A DNA stretch of 64,000 nucleotides from Limnohabitans sp. JirII-31 (GCF_002778315.1 NZ_NESA01000010.1:1-64000); one strand, 5' to 3'; shown: positions 18,116-30,918, numbered from the stretch's first letter. Made by a program: numbers and translations. Notes: generated from the sequence alone by a model not told the origin.

Positions 18116-18646
18116 ATGGCCGAACTTGCCACCATTGCCCGCCCTTACGCGGAAGCCTTGTACAAAGCTTCGCTGTCTGACTTGAGCGCCACTGCTGTTT
18201 GGCTTGATGAGCTGGTAGCGATTGGCGCCAACGCTCAGTTGCTACAGTTTGCTGACAATCCTAAAGTGACCGCTGAGCAAGTGTTTCAGCTGATCTCTGG
18301 CATTGCCAAATCCAAACTGCCAACAACTGCGCAAAACTTTTTGCGTGCCGTGATCGACAACGGTCGATTGAGCGCATTGCCAGAAGTCGCAGCTCAGTTC
18401 CGCGAGCATTTGAACAAACAAAATGGTTCGTCAGATGCCGTGGTTTACAGCGCATACGACATCGATGCAGCCTCTCTTGCTCAAGTGAGCGACGCTTTGC
18501 AAAAGCGTTTTGGGCGTGCTTTGAACGTGTCCGTCAAGCTGGAGCCTGAGCTGATTGGTGGTATTCGTGTGGTGGTGGGTGATGAGGTGTTGGACACTTC
18601 TATCAAAGCCCGTCTGGATCAAATGAAAGTGGCGTTGACCGCCTGA
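18116..18646 (+). CDS. atpH: ATP synthase F1 subunit delta
   Basis: The 176-residue delta subunit links the b stalk to the top of the F1 hexamer. It starts [18 protein letters not shown], as in the family, and ends with the conserved [25 protein letters not shown] signature (written here in pieces: [14 protein letters not shown], then [10 protein letters not shown]). AAGAGGAAG precedes the ATG. Confidence 0.96.
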   Translation: MAELATIARPYAEALYKASLSDLSATAVWLDELVAIGANAQLLQFADNPKVTAEQVFQLISGIAKSKLPTTAQNFLRAVIDNGRLSALPEVAAQFREHLNKQNGSSDAVVYSAYDIDAASLAQVSDALQKRFGRALNVSVKLEPELIGGIRVVVGDEVLDTSIKARLDQMKVALTA

Positions 18647-18695
18647 GCCGCCGGCTTCAGGAGCGTCAACCCTAACAAGAAAGAAGGAAAGAGTC

Positions 18696-20234
18696 ATGCA
18701 ACTCAATCCCGCAGAAATCTCTGAACTTATCAAGACCCGTATTGAAGGTCTGACGTCGAGCGCCGATGTTCGCAACCAAGGCACCGTGTTGTCGGTGACC
18801 GACGGTATCGTCCGTGTCCACGGTCTGTCTGATGTGATGCAGGGCGAGATGTTGGAGTTCCCAAACAACACTTTTGGCCTGGCCCTCAACCTTGAGCGTG
18901 ACTCGGTGGGTGCGGTGATCTTGGGCGAGTACGAGCACATCTCCGAAGGCGACACTGTCAAATGTACCGGTCGCATCTTGGAAGTGCCTGTTGGCCCCGA
19001 GCTGATTGGCCGTGTGGTGAATGCATTGGGTCAGCCTATTGACGGCAAAGGCCCCATCAACGCCAAGATGACCGACGTGATTGAAAAAGTGGCGCCTGGT
19101 GTGATCGCTCGCGAATCAGTGAGCCAGCCCATGCAAACGGGTTTGAAGTCCATTGACTCCATGGTCCCCGTGGGTCGCGGTCAGCGCGAATTGATCATTG
19201 GTGACCGTCAGACTGGTAAAACCGCTGTCGCGATTGACGCCATCATCAACCAAAAAGGTCAGAACATGACCTGCGTTTATGTTGCGATTGGCCAAAAAGC
19301 CTCATCGATCAAAAACGTGGTGCGTGCCTTGGAACAAGCTGGCGCGATGGAATACACCATTGTGGTGGCGGCCTCGGCCTCTGAGTCTGCTGCCATGCAG
19401 TACGTGTCAGCCTACTCAGGTTGCACGATGGGCGAATACTTCCGCGATCGTGGTGAAGACGCCCTGATCGTGTACGACGATTTGTCCAAACAAGCCGTGG
19501 CTTACCGCCAAGTGTCTTTGCTGTTGCGTCGTCCTCCAGGCCGCGAAGCTTACCCTGGCGACGTTTTCTATCTCCACAGCCGCTTGCTGGAGCGTGCTGC
19601 CCGTGTGAACGCCGACTACGTCGAAGCTTTCACCAAAGGTGCAGTCAAAGGCAAAACAGGTTCATTGACGGCATTGCCTATCATTGAAACCCAAGCCGGT
19701 GACGTGTCCGCCTTCGTGCCAACCAACGTGATTTCGATCACTGACGGTCAAATCTTCTTGGAAACCTCGTTGTTCAACGCTGGTATCCGCCCTGCGATCA
19801 ACGCCGGTATCTCGGTGTCTCGTGTGGGTGGCGCGGCTCAAACCAAGCTGATCAAGAATTTGTCCGGCGGTATTCGTACCGACTTGGCGCAATACCGTGA
19901 ATTGGCCGCGTTTGCGCAGTTCGCTTCTGACCTGGACGAAGCCACACGTAAACAGCTCGACCGTGGTGCGCGTGTGACTGAGCTGCTCAAGCAAGCTCAA
20001 TACAGCCCGCAACCGATCAGCTTGATGGGTGCCACGTTGTTCGCCGTGAACAAAGGCTTTTTGGATGATGTTGAAGTCAAGCAAGTGCTGCACTTTGAAC
20101 ATGAGTTGCATGCTTACCTCAAAGACAAGCATGCCGCTTTGTTGGCCAAACTCGAAGCCGACAAAGCCATGGACAAAGACGCTGAAGCTGAATTGAATGC
20201 AGCTGTTGCCGCATTCAAGAAAACTTTTGCTTGA
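18696..20234 (+). CDS. atpA: ATP synthase F1 subunit alpha
   Basis: A 512-residue non-catalytic nucleotide-binding subunit. Walker A appears as [13 protein letters not shown], Walker B near [12 protein letters not shown], and the signature [17 protein letters not shown] close to it. The length equals that of typical bacterial alpha subunits (513). AAGGAAAG lies upstream of the ATG at 18696. Confidence 0.98.
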   Translation: MQLNPAEISELIKTRIEGLTSSADVRNQGTVLSVTDGIVRVHGLSDVMQGEMLEFPNNTFGLALNLERDSVGAVILGEYEHISEGDTVKCTGRILEVPVGPELIGRVVNALGQPIDGKGPINAKMTDVIEKVAPGVIARESVSQPMQTGLKSIDSMVPVGRGQRELIIGDRQTGKTAVAIDAIINQKGQNMTCVYVAIGQKASSIKNVVRALEQAGAMEYTIVVAASASESAAMQYVSAYSGCTMGEYFRDRGEDALIVYDDLSKQAVAYRQVSLLLRRPPGREAYPGDVFYLHSRLLERAARVNADYVEAFTKGAVKGKTGSLTALPIIETQAGDVSAFVPTNVISITDGQIFLETSLFNAGIRPAINAGISVSRVGGAAQTKLIKNLSGGIRTDLAQYRELAAFAQFASDLDEATRKQLDRGARVTELLKQAQYSPQPISLMGATLFAVNKGFLDDVEVKQVLHFEHELHAYLKDKHAALLAKLEADKAMDKDAEAELNAAVAAFKKTFA

Positions 20235-20262
20235 ACTTACCTGACCATACAAGGAGCCTCTG

Positions 20263-22580
<2,318 letters not shown>

Positions 22581-22588
22581 GAGATCCT

Positions 22589-23005
22589 ATGAGTACCATC
22601 CACGTAGATGTCGTCAGTGCAGAAGAGTCCATCTTCTCTGGCGAAGCCACTTTTGTGGCTTTGCCAGGCGAAGCTGGCGAGCTCGGTATCTATCCGCGCC
22701 ATACGCCACTGATCACGCGCATTCGACCCGGTTCGGTGCGCATCCAAACGGCTGATGGTGGCGAAGAATTCGTGTTCGTGGCTGGTGGCATTCTTGAAGT
22801 GCAGCCTGACTGCGTCACGGTCATGTCTGACACTGCGGTGCGCGGCAAAGACCTGGACGAAGAAAAAGCCAACCTAGCCAAGCAAGCGGCAGAAGAAGCC
22901 ATCAAGAATGCAAAAAGCGATGTCGATATGGCGCGTGCGCGTTCTGAATTGAGCATCTTGGTTGCTGAGCTGGCTGCCTTGCGTCGCTATCGCGGCAAAC
23001 GATAA
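22589..23005 (+). CDS. atpC: ATP synthase F1 subunit epsilon
   Basis: A 138-residue subunit with the N-terminal beta sandwich ([20 protein letters not shown], then [16 protein letters not shown]) and a C-terminal two-helix hairpin that can inhibit ATP hydrolysis. It starts eight bases after atpD and is the last gene of the operon, followed by a terminator. Confidence 0.96.
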   Translation: MSTIHVDVVSAEESIFSGEATFVALPGEAGELGIYPRHTPLITRIRPGSVRIQTADGGEEFVFVAGGILEVQPDCVTVMSDTAVRGKDLDEEKANLAKQAAEEAIKNAKSDVDMARARSELSILVAELAALRRYRGKR

Positions 23006-23026
23006 CCGACCTCAACGCTGAATATG

Positions 23027-23059
23027 AAAAGCCCCCGTCTTTGGACTGGGGCTTTTTTT
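23027..23059 (+). terminator. Rho-independent terminator of the atp operon
   Basis: AAAAGCCCC (23027-23035) pairs with GGGGCTTTT (from 23048) across a 12-base loop, followed by a run of T residues. It lies 22 bases after the atpC stop. Confidence 0.88.
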
Positions 23060-23093
23060 CATGGAGGCACGAAATCAAGAGACAATTTGAGCT

Positions 23094-23543
23094 ATGCCCA
23101 AAGCCAAATTACGCGCAGCCACAGTTGGCGGTTCTGCCGATGAGATCGAATCTTCGTTCTATGAGGCGCTGCAAACCGGCGACCTCGACAAACTCATGGC
23201 TTGCTGGTCCGATGACGATGACATCGTCTGTGTTCACCCCGGCGGGCCGCGTTTGATTGGCAGTACAGCCATACGCACAGCTTTTGAGGCCATGTTTGCA
23301 AATGGCACCATCAACGCAAAGCCCCAACAGGTGTGCAAGGTGGAGTCTTTGACCAGTGCCATGCACAACGTGGTTGAACGCATTGCCATTCTGACCAATG
23401 AAGGCGCGCAAGAGGCGCTAGTTGTCGCGACCAATGTGTACCAACGCACGCCACAAGGTTGGCGCATGGTCGCCCACCACGCCAGTCCAGGCACGGCGGC
23501 GGGTGTGGCCGATACACAGGGCGTACCTCAGGTGTTGCATTGA
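23094..23543 (+). CDS. NTF2/SnoaL-like protein (DUF4440 type)
   Basis: A 149-residue protein with the cone-shaped NTF2-like fold pattern: an N-terminal helix ADEIESSFYEALQTGDLDKLMACWSDDDD region, then the strand YQRTPQGWRMVAHHAS that closes such domains. Members include ketosteroid-isomerase relatives and stand-alone proteins of unknown function; no catalytic residues can be assigned. Its end overlaps the possible TTG start of the YheT-like hydrolase, suggesting coupling. Confidence 0.8.
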   Translation: MPKAKLRAATVGGSADEIESSFYEALQTGDLDKLMACWSDDDDIVCVHPGGPRLIGSTAIRTAFEAMFANGTINAKPQQVCKVESLTSAMHNVVERIAILTNEGAQEALVVATNVYQRTPQGWRMVAHHASPGTAAGVADTQGVPQVLH

Positions 23544-24517
23544 CTTGGGCTTACCGATCTCCTGGGTGGCTGCCTGGGGGCAACCTCCAAACCATCTATG
23601 CCGCCAAACTGGCAACTGCACAATCATTGCCAGATGCAGCCTGGCAGCGCGAACGCTGGCCCACACCTGACGGCGACTTTGTGGATGTGGATTGGGTCAA
23701 TCGCGACCTGACTGGACCCAGGCCGCTGCTGGTGCTCTTTCACGGCTTGGAAGGTTCTTCAAGCAGCCATTACTCACAATCCTTTGCAGCACAGGCCAAA
23801 CAGCGTGGTTGGCGTATGGCGCTGCCGCATTTCAGAGGATGCAGCGGTGAAATCAATTTGGCTCCGAGGGCTTACCACTCGGGAGACTTTCAAGAAATTG
23901 ATTGGATGTTGCAGCAGTGCCAACAGTTACACCAGGGCCCTTTGCTGGCCGCAGGCATTTCGCTCGGCGGTAACGCGTTGCTACGTTGGGCCGGAGAAGC
24001 AGGGCATGCGGCACACCACATGATTCAGGGCGCAGCATCTGTTTGCGCACCGCTAGATTTGACCGCCAGTGGACAAGCGATGGGTCAAGGCTTCAACCGG
24101 TGGGTCTACACGCGTATGTTTTTGCAAACCATGAAACCACGTGCTTTGGAAAAACTGGTGCAATACCCGAGCTTGTTTGACCGCGATGCACTGCTGGCAG
24201 CACACACCTTGTACGCGTTTGACAACGTCTTCACTGCGCCACTGCACGGTTTTAAAGATACGGATGACTATTGGCTGCGCGCCTCAGCCAAACCCGTTCT
24301 GGCGGACATCCGTGTCCCCGCATTGGTACTCAATGCGCGCAACGACCCCTTTGTGCCTGCTTGGTGTTTGCCGCGGGCGAATGAAGTCAGCAATTGCGTG
24401 ACACTGTGGCAACCGCAGACTGGCGGCCATGTCGGTTTTCCCGCAGGGCCTTTCCCTGCCCATGTGGACGCCATGCCCTGCGCCGTCCTCGACTGGTTGC
24501 AAACGACGTTGCCCTGA
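23540..24517 (+). CDS. YheT-family alpha/beta hydrolase
   Basis: A hydrolase of about 325 residues. It opens with WAYRSPGWLPGGNLQTIYAA, the family's WLPGGxLQT signature, and contains the oxyanion loop LFHGLEGSSSSHY and the nucleophile elbow GISLGGNALLRW. The histidine in TGGHVGFPAG completes the triad. The start is uncertain: a TTG at 23540 overlaps the previous stop and gives the family N-terminus; an ATG at 23459 would add 27 unlike residues inside the upstream gene. The substrate is unknown. Confidence 0.84.
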   Translation: MTWAYRSPGWLPGGNLQTIYAAKLATAQSLPDAAWQRERWPTPDGDFVDVDWVNRDLTGPRPLLVLFHGLEGSSSSHYSQSFAAQAKQRGWRMALPHFRGCSGEINLAPRAYHSGDFQEIDWMLQQCQQLHQGPLLAAGISLGGNALLRWAGEAGHAAHHMIQGAASVCAPLDLTASGQAMGQGFNRWVYTRMFLQTMKPRALEKLVQYPSLFDRDALLAAHTLYAFDNVFTAPLHGFKDTDDYWLRASAKPVLADIRVPALVLNARNDPFVPAWCLPRANEVSNCVTLWQPQTGGHVGFPAGPFPAHVDAMPCAVLDWLQTTLP

Positions 24518-24526
24518 AAGACAGAC

Positions 24527-25060
24527 ATGGACGAACTGGTCAAACAAGCCATGGCCAAATGGCCCAACGTACCCGACTGCTATGGCTGGCTCGGGCTCGA
24601 TGCACGCGGTGACTGGTACATGCGTGACGACAGCGTACAAGCCTTGGGGCCTTTTTCACGAAACAAAGGCTCCAAGCTTCAGCACGACAAACTCAAGGCC
24701 TTCATTGCACGCAATTATTTGGCCGATGCACAAGGGCGGTGGTATTTTCAAAACGGTCCGCAGCGTGTCTTTGTGGAACTAGAAATTACACCGTGGGTGT
24801 GGTTGTTGCAACCCGATGGCTCGGTGCAGGCACACACAGGGCAGACCGTGTGCCCGCAACGTTGCTTTGTCGACGAACAAGGCCATGTGTACCTAGAAAC
24901 CGATGTTGGTTTTGGCCTCGTCCACAGCCAAGATGTGGGCGTTGCGGCGCAGCACGTTGAAACGGGGCTGTGGGTGCCGCAGCACATACAGACACAAGAT
25001 ATGGCGCATCGATTTGGTTTTGTCCTGAGCCCACAGAACGCGCTTCAACAGCAGGCATAA
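24527..25060 (+). CDS. Conserved hypothetical protein, possible DUF2946-unrelated Burkholderiales family
   Basis: A 177-residue protein beginning MDELVKQAMAKWPNVPDCYG. It looks cytosolic, with no signal peptide or membrane segment, and is rich in aromatic residues (WLGLDARGDWYMRDD, RWYFQNGPQRVF, EITPWVWLLQ) in repeated short beta-strand-like blocks. I recall similar proteins in Comamonadaceae but cannot assign a function. It starts nine bases after the hydrolase gene, so the two probably share a transcript that ends at the following terminator. Confidence 0.8.
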   Translation: MDELVKQAMAKWPNVPDCYGWLGLDARGDWYMRDDSVQALGPFSRNKGSKLQHDKLKAFIARNYLADAQGRWYFQNGPQRVFVELEITPWVWLLQPDGSVQAHTGQTVCPQRCFVDEQGHVYLETDVGFGLVHSQDVGVAAQHVETGLWVPQHIQTQDMAHRFGFVLSPQNALQQQA

Positions 25061-25085
25061 AAAAACCGGCCTAGGCCGGTTTTTT
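25059..25085. terminator. Bidirectional terminator
   Basis: AACCGGCC (25064-25071) and GGCCGGTT (25074-25081) form a stem flanked by an A run on the left and a T run on the right. It separates the convergent hypothetical and cytochrome genes and can serve both. Confidence 0.88.
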
Positions 25086-25099
25086 GGAGAAAGCGTCAA

Positions 25100-25609
25100 T
25101 CACTTGGCAGCTTCAGGCTTCTTGGGTTCTTTGAACTTGGCACCACCTGCGTTGGCCATATAGACCACCGCATTGCCGATTTCGATATCGTCAAAATCGC
25201 CACCACCTTGTGCGCCCATGGCGCCTTTGCCTTTGAGAGCAGAGTTCCACAAGGTATCAAAGCCCTTCGCAATACGTGGGCCCCAAGCACTGGCATCACC
25301 AAACTTGGGTGCGCCAGCAGCACCTGCTGTGTGGCAAGCTGTGCATTGCGCCTTGAACACTTCTTCGCCGGTTTTCATGGCGCGGTTGGCATCACGGATT
25401 TCAACCGAACCCACCTTTTGAATGCGCTCAGCCACTGCCTCAGGTGCGTTGGACGAACCAGCTTGTGGTTTGTTGGCAGAGGTCACGTAAAAGACCAAAC
25501 CGATGATGATGAACACCGGAAGAACAAACGAATAAAACACAGCCAGCAGCAATTGCTTGGGCGTCTTGATCGGGCCTGTGTGGTCTTCGTCGTGTGAATG
25601 GTCGCTCAT
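25100..25609 (-). CDS. Membrane-anchored cytochrome c5-type protein
   Basis: A 169-residue cytochrome with an N-terminal membrane anchor (LLLAVFYSFVLPVFIIIGLVFYV, residues about 21-43) and one heme motif CTACH at residues 89-93 with a downstream methionine ligand candidate in VYMANAGG. It resembles cytochrome c5/CycB-like electron carriers that serve terminal oxidases. The start MSDHSHDEDH at 25609 follows AGAGGATC; a longer frame to 25684 lacks a ribosome binding site. TATAAT on the minus strand at 25656-25651 could be its -10. Confidence 0.9.
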   Translation of the reverse strand: MSDHSHDEDHTGPIKTPKQLLLAVFYSFVLPVFIIIGLVFYVTSANKPQAGSSNAPEAVAERIQKVGSVEIRDANRAMKTGEEVFKAQCTACHTAGAAGAPKFGDASAWGPRIAKGFDTLWNSALKGKGAMGAQGGGDFDDIEIGNAVVYMANAGGAKFKEPKKPEAAK

Positions 25610-25688
25610 GATGGATAGATCCTCTTGGAATGTCTTCAAAACAGCCGAAATTATAGCGGTGCCCCCTACAATAGCTTGGCTCAACGAT

Positions 25689-25764
25689 GCGGCTGTAGCT
25701 CAGTGGATAGAGTATTGGCCTCCGAAGCCAAGGGTCGTGGGTTCGATCCCCGCCAGCCGCACCA
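25689..25764 (+). tRNA. tRNA-Arg (anticodon CCG)
   Basis: A 76-base cloverleaf: the acceptor arms GCGGCTG and CAGCCGC pair perfectly, the D arm contains AGCTCAGTGG, the anticodon loop is CTCCGAA giving CCG, and the T arm has GGGTTCGATCCCC. A discriminator A and an encoded CCA (25762-25764) follow. It reads CGG arginine codons. TACAAT at 25668-25673 may be its -10. Confidence 0.97.
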
Positions 25765-25766
25765 TC

Positions 25767-26678
25767 TCAAGTGGCGTTTTTCAATGCCAGAGCGCGCTCA
25801 TACAGCGCATTGCGTCCCTCGCCTGTCAGCTCTGAGGCGAGTTTGACCGCAGTTTTCAGTGGCAGTTCAGCCAACAACACGCGCAGCACACGGTCATGGT
25901 CTTGACCCGTTGGAGACACCTCGGCGCGGGCATGTACGACCAAGGCGAACTCACCTTTCAAGCGTTGCGGGTTCGCATCGAGCCAAGCGCTGAAGTCTTG
26001 TGCGGTCATGGTGGCAATTTCTTCAAACTGTTTGGTCAGCTCGCGACCCACCGTTATGGGTCGCTCGCCCAACACGCCAAGTGCAGTGGCCAGTGCTTCG
26101 ATGCGATGGGGTGCCTCCAGCAGCACCTGGGTGCGTGGGTCTTCGCTCAGGGCTTGCACCGCATGTTGGCGCTCCGTGGCTTTGCTGGAGAGAAAACCCA
26201 CAAACACAAAACCAGAAGCATCGTGTGCCGGGGTACCGCAAGCACTCAACAGCGCTGTCACACTGCTCGCGCCTGGCAGAGGCACCACACGCAAACCGGC
26301 AGCACGCACTTGCCACGCTAAGCGTGCGCCTGGGTCGCTTACCGCAGGTGTGCCCGCATCGCTGACATAGGCCACGCGTTGACCTGCTTGCAGGCGTCGC
26401 ACCACCTCTTGCGAGGCTTCAGCCTCGTTGTGCTGATGGACCGCCAACCATTGCGACGAGGCTTTGTCGATGCCGTAAGCGCGCACCATGCTTTGCGTGT
26501 GGCGCGTGTCTTCGCAGGCCAAGGTGTCACACAGTTGCAGCACATGCAGGGCGCGTAGGCTGATATCAGCCAAATTGCCAATCGGCGTGGCCACGACATA
26601 GAGGGCCCCGGTCGGATAATGTTGTGCCGAAGCCGCCGCATGCGCGGCCGACAAGGCTGAGTCAAAGTTGGCGCTCAT
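25767..26678 (-). CDS. rsmI: 16S rRNA (cytidine-1402-2'-O)-methyltransferase RsmI
   Basis: A protein of about 303 residues with the tetrapyrrole-methylase fold. It carries the family signature GALYVVATPIGNLADISLRA, CEDTRHTQ and SDAGTPAVSDPGARL, which form the SAM-binding cleft. It methylates C1402 in the 16S decoding region. The start MSANFDS is preferred over one nine codons upstream. It is divergent from yraN with only 13 bases between starts, the same pair found in gammaproteobacteria. Confidence 0.95.
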   Translation of the reverse strand: MSANFDSALSAAHAAASAQHYPTGALYVVATPIGNLADISLRALHVLQLCDTLACEDTRHTQSMVRAYGIDKASSQWLAVHQHNEAEASQEVVRRLQAGQRVAYVSDAGTPAVSDPGARLAWQVRAAGLRVVPLPGASSVTALLSACGTPAHDASGFVFVGFLSSKATERQHAVQALSEDPRTQVLLEAPHRIEALATALGVLGERPITVGRELTKQFEEIATMTAQDFSAWLDANPQRLKGEFALVVHARAEVSPTGQDHDRVLRVLLAELPLKTAVKLASELTGEGRNALYERALALKNAT

Positions 26679-26691
26679 CACGAAGGGGACT

Positions 26692-27081
26692 ATGGATAAC
26701 CTCAAGGTGCAAAAAACAGGTCACGCCACCACCAAGCAAACGGGGGATGCGGCAGAAGACCTGGCGTTGCGCCATCTGCAAGCCCAAGGCCTGCAACTGG
26801 TGCAGCGCAATTATCGGACCCCTGGACGAGGCGGCGGTGAAATTGACCTGATCATGCGCGACGCTGAAGGCACCTTGGTGTTTGTCGAAGTGCGCCAGCG
26901 CAGTCGCATCGACCATGGCGGTGCTCTGGCCAGCATCACACCGGGGAAGCAACGACGCATTATTTTTGCGGCCCGCCACTTCCTCATGCGCCTGGCCCAT
27001 GAGCCGCCTTGCCGCTTTGATGTGGTGGCTTGCGAGCCTCAAGGCCTGCAATGGTTCCCTGCCGCCTTTGACGCAAGTTAA
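26692..27081 (+). CDS. yraN: UPF0102 family protein YraN
   Basis: A 129-residue protein with a restriction-endonuclease-like core: GDAAEDLALRHLQAQGLQ, then GGGEIDLIMRD and LVFVEVRQRS, containing the E, D and ExK-like residues (here ExR) of the Holliday-junction-resolvase-type fold. Function in cells is unresolved. It heads the yraN-diaA-dolP order also known from E. coli. Confidence 0.9.
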   Translation: MDNLKVQKTGHATTKQTGDAAEDLALRHLQAQGLQLVQRNYRTPGRGGGEIDLIMRDAEGTLVFVEVRQRSRIDHGGALASITPGKQRRIIFAARHFLMRLAHEPPCRFDVVACEPQGLQWFPAAFDAS

Positions 27082-28406
<1,325 letters not shown>

Positions 28407-28441
28407 TGACACATACCCTCTGACAAGAGGGTCGCCCATAC

Positions 28442-28471
28442 AAAACGGCCCGCAAGTTTGCGGGCCGTTTT
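28442..28471. terminator. Bidirectional terminator after dolP
   Basis: AAAACGGCCCGCAA (28442-28455) is perfectly complementary to TTGCGGGCCGTTTT (28458-28471), with A and T runs at its ends. It separates dolP from the convergent dehydrogenase gene. Confidence 0.9.
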
Positions 28472-28489
28472 GCTGTGGCGAGTGACGGC

Positions 28490-29404
28490 TTATTTCAAGC
28501 GCTTGATCAAGCTCGACGTGTCCCAGCGCTTGCCGCCCATTTGCTGCACGTCAGCGTAAAACTGGTCGACCAGTGCCGTCACCGGCAAGCGAGCGCCATT
28601 GCGTTTGGCTTCGTCCATCACCAGGCCTAAGTCTTTGCGCATCCAGTCCACGGCAAAGCCAAAGTCAAACTTGTCGGCCACCATGGTCTTGCCACGGTTG
28701 TCGAGTTGCCAGCTTTGTGCGGCGCCTTTGCCAATCACATCCAGTACCAGGTTCATGTCCAAACCGGCACGTTGGCCAAAGGCAACGGCTTCGCTCAAGC
28801 CCTGTACCAAACCGGCAATGCACACTTGGTTGACCATCTTGGTCAACTGACCAGCGCCGGGTTCACCCATCAGCGTGAAGGCACGCGAAAAGGCCATGGC
28901 GACGGGTTTGACACGTTCAAACACAGGCGCGTCCCCGCCGCACATGACGGTCAGCAAGCCGTTTTGTGCGCCACCTTGTCCGCCTGAAACGGGCGCATCA
29001 ATGAAGTGGATGCCAATGTTCTTGGCGGCCGTGTAAATCTCGCGTGCCACGTCAGCCGATGCGGTGGTGTGGTCGACCAACACTGCGCCCGGCTTCATGC
29101 CTGCCAGCGCGCCATCGGCACCAAAAATCACCGAGCGCAAATCTGCATCGTTGCCCACGCAGCAAAACACAATGTCTGCGTCTTTGGCAGCTTCACGCGG
29201 TGTGGCTGCGCTTTTTGGGGCTTTGCTGTTGGCAAACTCGCTCACCCAGGCTTGGGCCTTGGCGGGCGAGCGGTTGTACACCGTCACGGCGTGCCCTGCA
29301 CTGGCCAGGTGCCCGGCCATGGGGTAGCCCATCACGCCCATGCCAATGAAGGCCACATGGGTGGAGGGGGCGGATTCGTAGGTTTTGGCGTTGATGCTGG
29401 ACAT
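28490..29404 (-). CDS. NAD(P)-dependent 3-hydroxyisobutyrate dehydrogenase-family oxidoreductase
   Basis: A protein of about 304 residues of the beta-hydroxyacid dehydrogenase family. It shows the Rossmann motif FIGMGVMGYPMAGHL, the substrate-binding DAPVSGGQGGAQNG and the catalytic lysine in GAGQLTKMVNQ. Relatives include 3-hydroxyisobutyrate, tartronate-semialdehyde and glyoxylate/succinic-semialdehyde reductases; the substrate cannot be decided here. The ATG at 29404 gives the family-like N-terminus; an upstream ATG at 29455 is possible. Confidence 0.9.
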   Translation of the reverse strand: MSSINAKTYESAPSTHVAFIGMGVMGYPMAGHLASAGHAVTVYNRSPAKAQAWVSEFANSKAPKSAATPREAAKDADIVFCCVGNDADLRSVIFGADGALAGMKPGAVLVDHTTASADVAREIYTAAKNIGIHFIDAPVSGGQGGAQNGLLTVMCGGDAPVFERVKPVAMAFSRAFTLMGEPGAGQLTKMVNQVCIAGLVQGLSEAVAFGQRAGLDMNLVLDVIGKGAAQSWQLDNRGKTMVADKFDFGFAVDWMRKDLGLVMDEAKRNGARLPVTALVDQFYADVQQMGGKRWDTSSLIKRLK

Positions 29405-29522
29405 GTCTTGTCTCAAAGGTTGTGGAATGTGCGCTGAATCATAGGGGGTGCGCACATGCGCAGACTGTCACCCAAGCAACGGATCAAATGAAGACCTCCG
29501 TCTTGTTAAAGTCAGCCACAAG

Positions 29523-30233
29523 ATGACAAGCTTGAGCGACAACCTCCATACCGTGCAAACACGCATCGCCACTGCCTGCGTGGCGTGTGATCGCCACCCC
29601 GACAGCGTGAAGCTGTTGGCCGTGTCCAAAACTTTCAGTGCCGACGACGTGCGTGCCGTGGCGACCTGTGGCCAACGTGACTTTGGTGAAAACTACATCC
29701 AAGAAGGGGTCGACAAAATCGTGGCCCTGCGCGCTGACCCTCACGTCCCCGCCTTAGTCTGGCACTGCATCGGCCCCATTCAGAGCAACAAAACAAAATT
29801 GGTTGCCGAACATTTTGACTGGGTCCACACCATCGATCGCCTCAAAATTGCACAACGCTTGAACGACCAGCGCCCTGTGCATTTGCCGCCACTTCAAGTG
29901 TGTTTGCAGGTCAACATCGATGGGGGTGGCACTAAATCTGGTGTCGCGCCCGCCGACGTGTTGACGCTGGCGCTCGACGTGGCCAAGCTGCCCAGACTGA
30001 GCCTGCGCGGCTTGATGACCATTCCTGACCCTGCTGATGGCTTTGAGGCACAAGTGGCCGTACACAACAAAGCGCGCGCCTTGTTTGACGAGATGAAGGT
30101 TGTTTTGAATTTGCCGCAGTTCGACACCTTGTCGATGGGCATGACCAGCGACCTGGAAGCCGCCATCCACGCTGGCAGCACCATGGTGCGGGTGGGCACG
30201 GCGATCTTTGGCGGGCGTACTTACTCAGTTTGA
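29523..30233 (+). CDS. yggS: Pyridoxal phosphate homeostasis protein (YggS family)
   Basis: A 236-residue single-domain barrel protein that binds PLP without known catalysis and buffers free PLP. The PLP lysine is in LLAVSKTFSADDVRAV, followed by FGENYIQEGVDK, WHCIGPIQSNKTKLV, and the phosphate-binding end LSMGMTSDLEAAI with GTAIFGGR. The ATG at 29523 is preferred over one 75 bases upstream. It diverges from the dehydrogenase gene. Confidence 0.94.
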   Translation: MTSLSDNLHTVQTRIATACVACDRHPDSVKLLAVSKTFSADDVRAVATCGQRDFGENYIQEGVDKIVALRADPHVPALVWHCIGPIQSNKTKLVAEHFDWVHTIDRLKIAQRLNDQRPVHLPPLQVCLQVNIDGGGTKSGVAPADVLTLALDVAKLPRLSLRGLMTIPDPADGFEAQVAVHNKARALFDEMKVVLNLPQFDTLSMGMTSDLEAAIHAGSTMVRVGTAIFGGRTYSV

Positions 30234-30243
30234 TGCGTAGTCA

Positions 30244-30272
30244 TTGACATTAATCACGCGCCTCGTTACTAT
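30244..30272 (+). promoter_or_regulatory. Consensus promoter of higBA
   Basis: TTGACA (30244-30249), a 17-base spacer and TACTAT (30267-30272) form a near-consensus sigma-70 promoter. The start point expected about seven bases after the -10 falls on 30279, the A of the higB ATG, and no ribosome binding site lies upstream. The toxin mRNA is therefore predicted to be leaderless. Confidence 0.72.
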
Positions 30273-30278
30273 CCGCGT

Positions 30279-30560
30279 ATGGCGATCAAGTCTTTCAAAT
30301 GCTTAGACACACAAAAGCTGTTTGATGGCAAACGCGTTGCGCGTTGGGCCAACATTGAACGCCCTGCTTTGCGCAAGTTGGAACAGCTGGATTGGTCACT
30401 GGTATTGGATGATTTGCGTGCGCCCCCCGGAAACAGGCTGGAAGCATTGAAGGGCAATCGAAAAGGTCAATACAGCATTCGCATCAGCGACCAATGGCGC
30501 GTCTGTTTTATGTGGCGTGCTGAAGGCGCGTTTGATGTGGAAATCGTGGACTACCACTGA
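30279..30560 (+). CDS. higB: HigB-type toxin (RelE superfamily)
   Basis: A 93-residue ribosome-dependent mRNA endonuclease candidate. It has the HigB pattern IKSFKCLDTQKLFDGKRVAR, then PPGNRLEALKGNRKGQYSIR and the terminal ISDQWRVCFMWRAEG. Arg and Tyr residues of these segments form the active site in relatives. It precedes its antitoxin, the usual higBA order, with 11 bases between. Expression appears to start at its own ATG (see promoter). Confidence 0.94.
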   Translation: MAIKSFKCLDTQKLFDGKRVARWANIERPALRKLEQLDWSLVLDDLRAPPGNRLEALKGNRKGQYSIRISDQWRVCFMWRAEGAFDVEIVDYH

Positions 30561-30571
30561 GGTGAAATGAC

Positions 30572-30871
30572 ATGAGAAAAGTTGCACCCGTAACACCCGG
30601 CGAAATGCTGGAAGAAGAATTCCTCAAGCCTTTAGGTTTGAGCAAATATCGATTGGCTAAAGAAATTGGCGTGCCTGCTCAACGCATTGGCGACATCGTG
30701 GCGGGCAAACGGTCCATCACTGCGGATACAGATCTGCGTTTGTGTCGTTACTTTGGCTTGAGCGATGGTTGGTGGTTGCGTGGGCAGACCAACTACGACA
30801 CAGTCGTTGCACGCGAAAAAATGGGGGAGGCCTTGGCAAAAATTCAACGCTGCACATTGTTAACAGCGTGA
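30572..30871 (+). CDS. higA: HigA-type antitoxin
   Basis: The 99-residue protein carries an XRE-type helix-turn-helix (LSKYRLAKEIGVPAQRIGDIVAGKR) after the family start VTPGEMLEEEFLKPLG. It should bind and neutralise HigB and repress the operon. GAGGTG at 30559-30564, seven bases before the ATG, is a good ribosome binding site, in contrast to higB which has none. It is convergent with the GlcD-type gene. Confidence 0.94.
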   Translation: MRKVAPVTPGEMLEEEFLKPLGLSKYRLAKEIGVPAQRIGDIVAGKRSITADTDLRLCRYFGLSDGWWLRGQTNYDTVVAREKMGEALAKIQRCTLLTA

Positions 30872-30918
30872 GTCAAAGAAACGTGCCGCGTGATTTCTCG
30901 CGTTAGACCGAAGCCAAA

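Noticed and set aside
25620-25688. Promoter for the cytochrome c5-type gene with TTGACC and TATAAT on the minus strand
   Set aside because: The spacer would be 22 bases, too long for a sigma-70 promoter; only the -10 is mentioned as a possibility.
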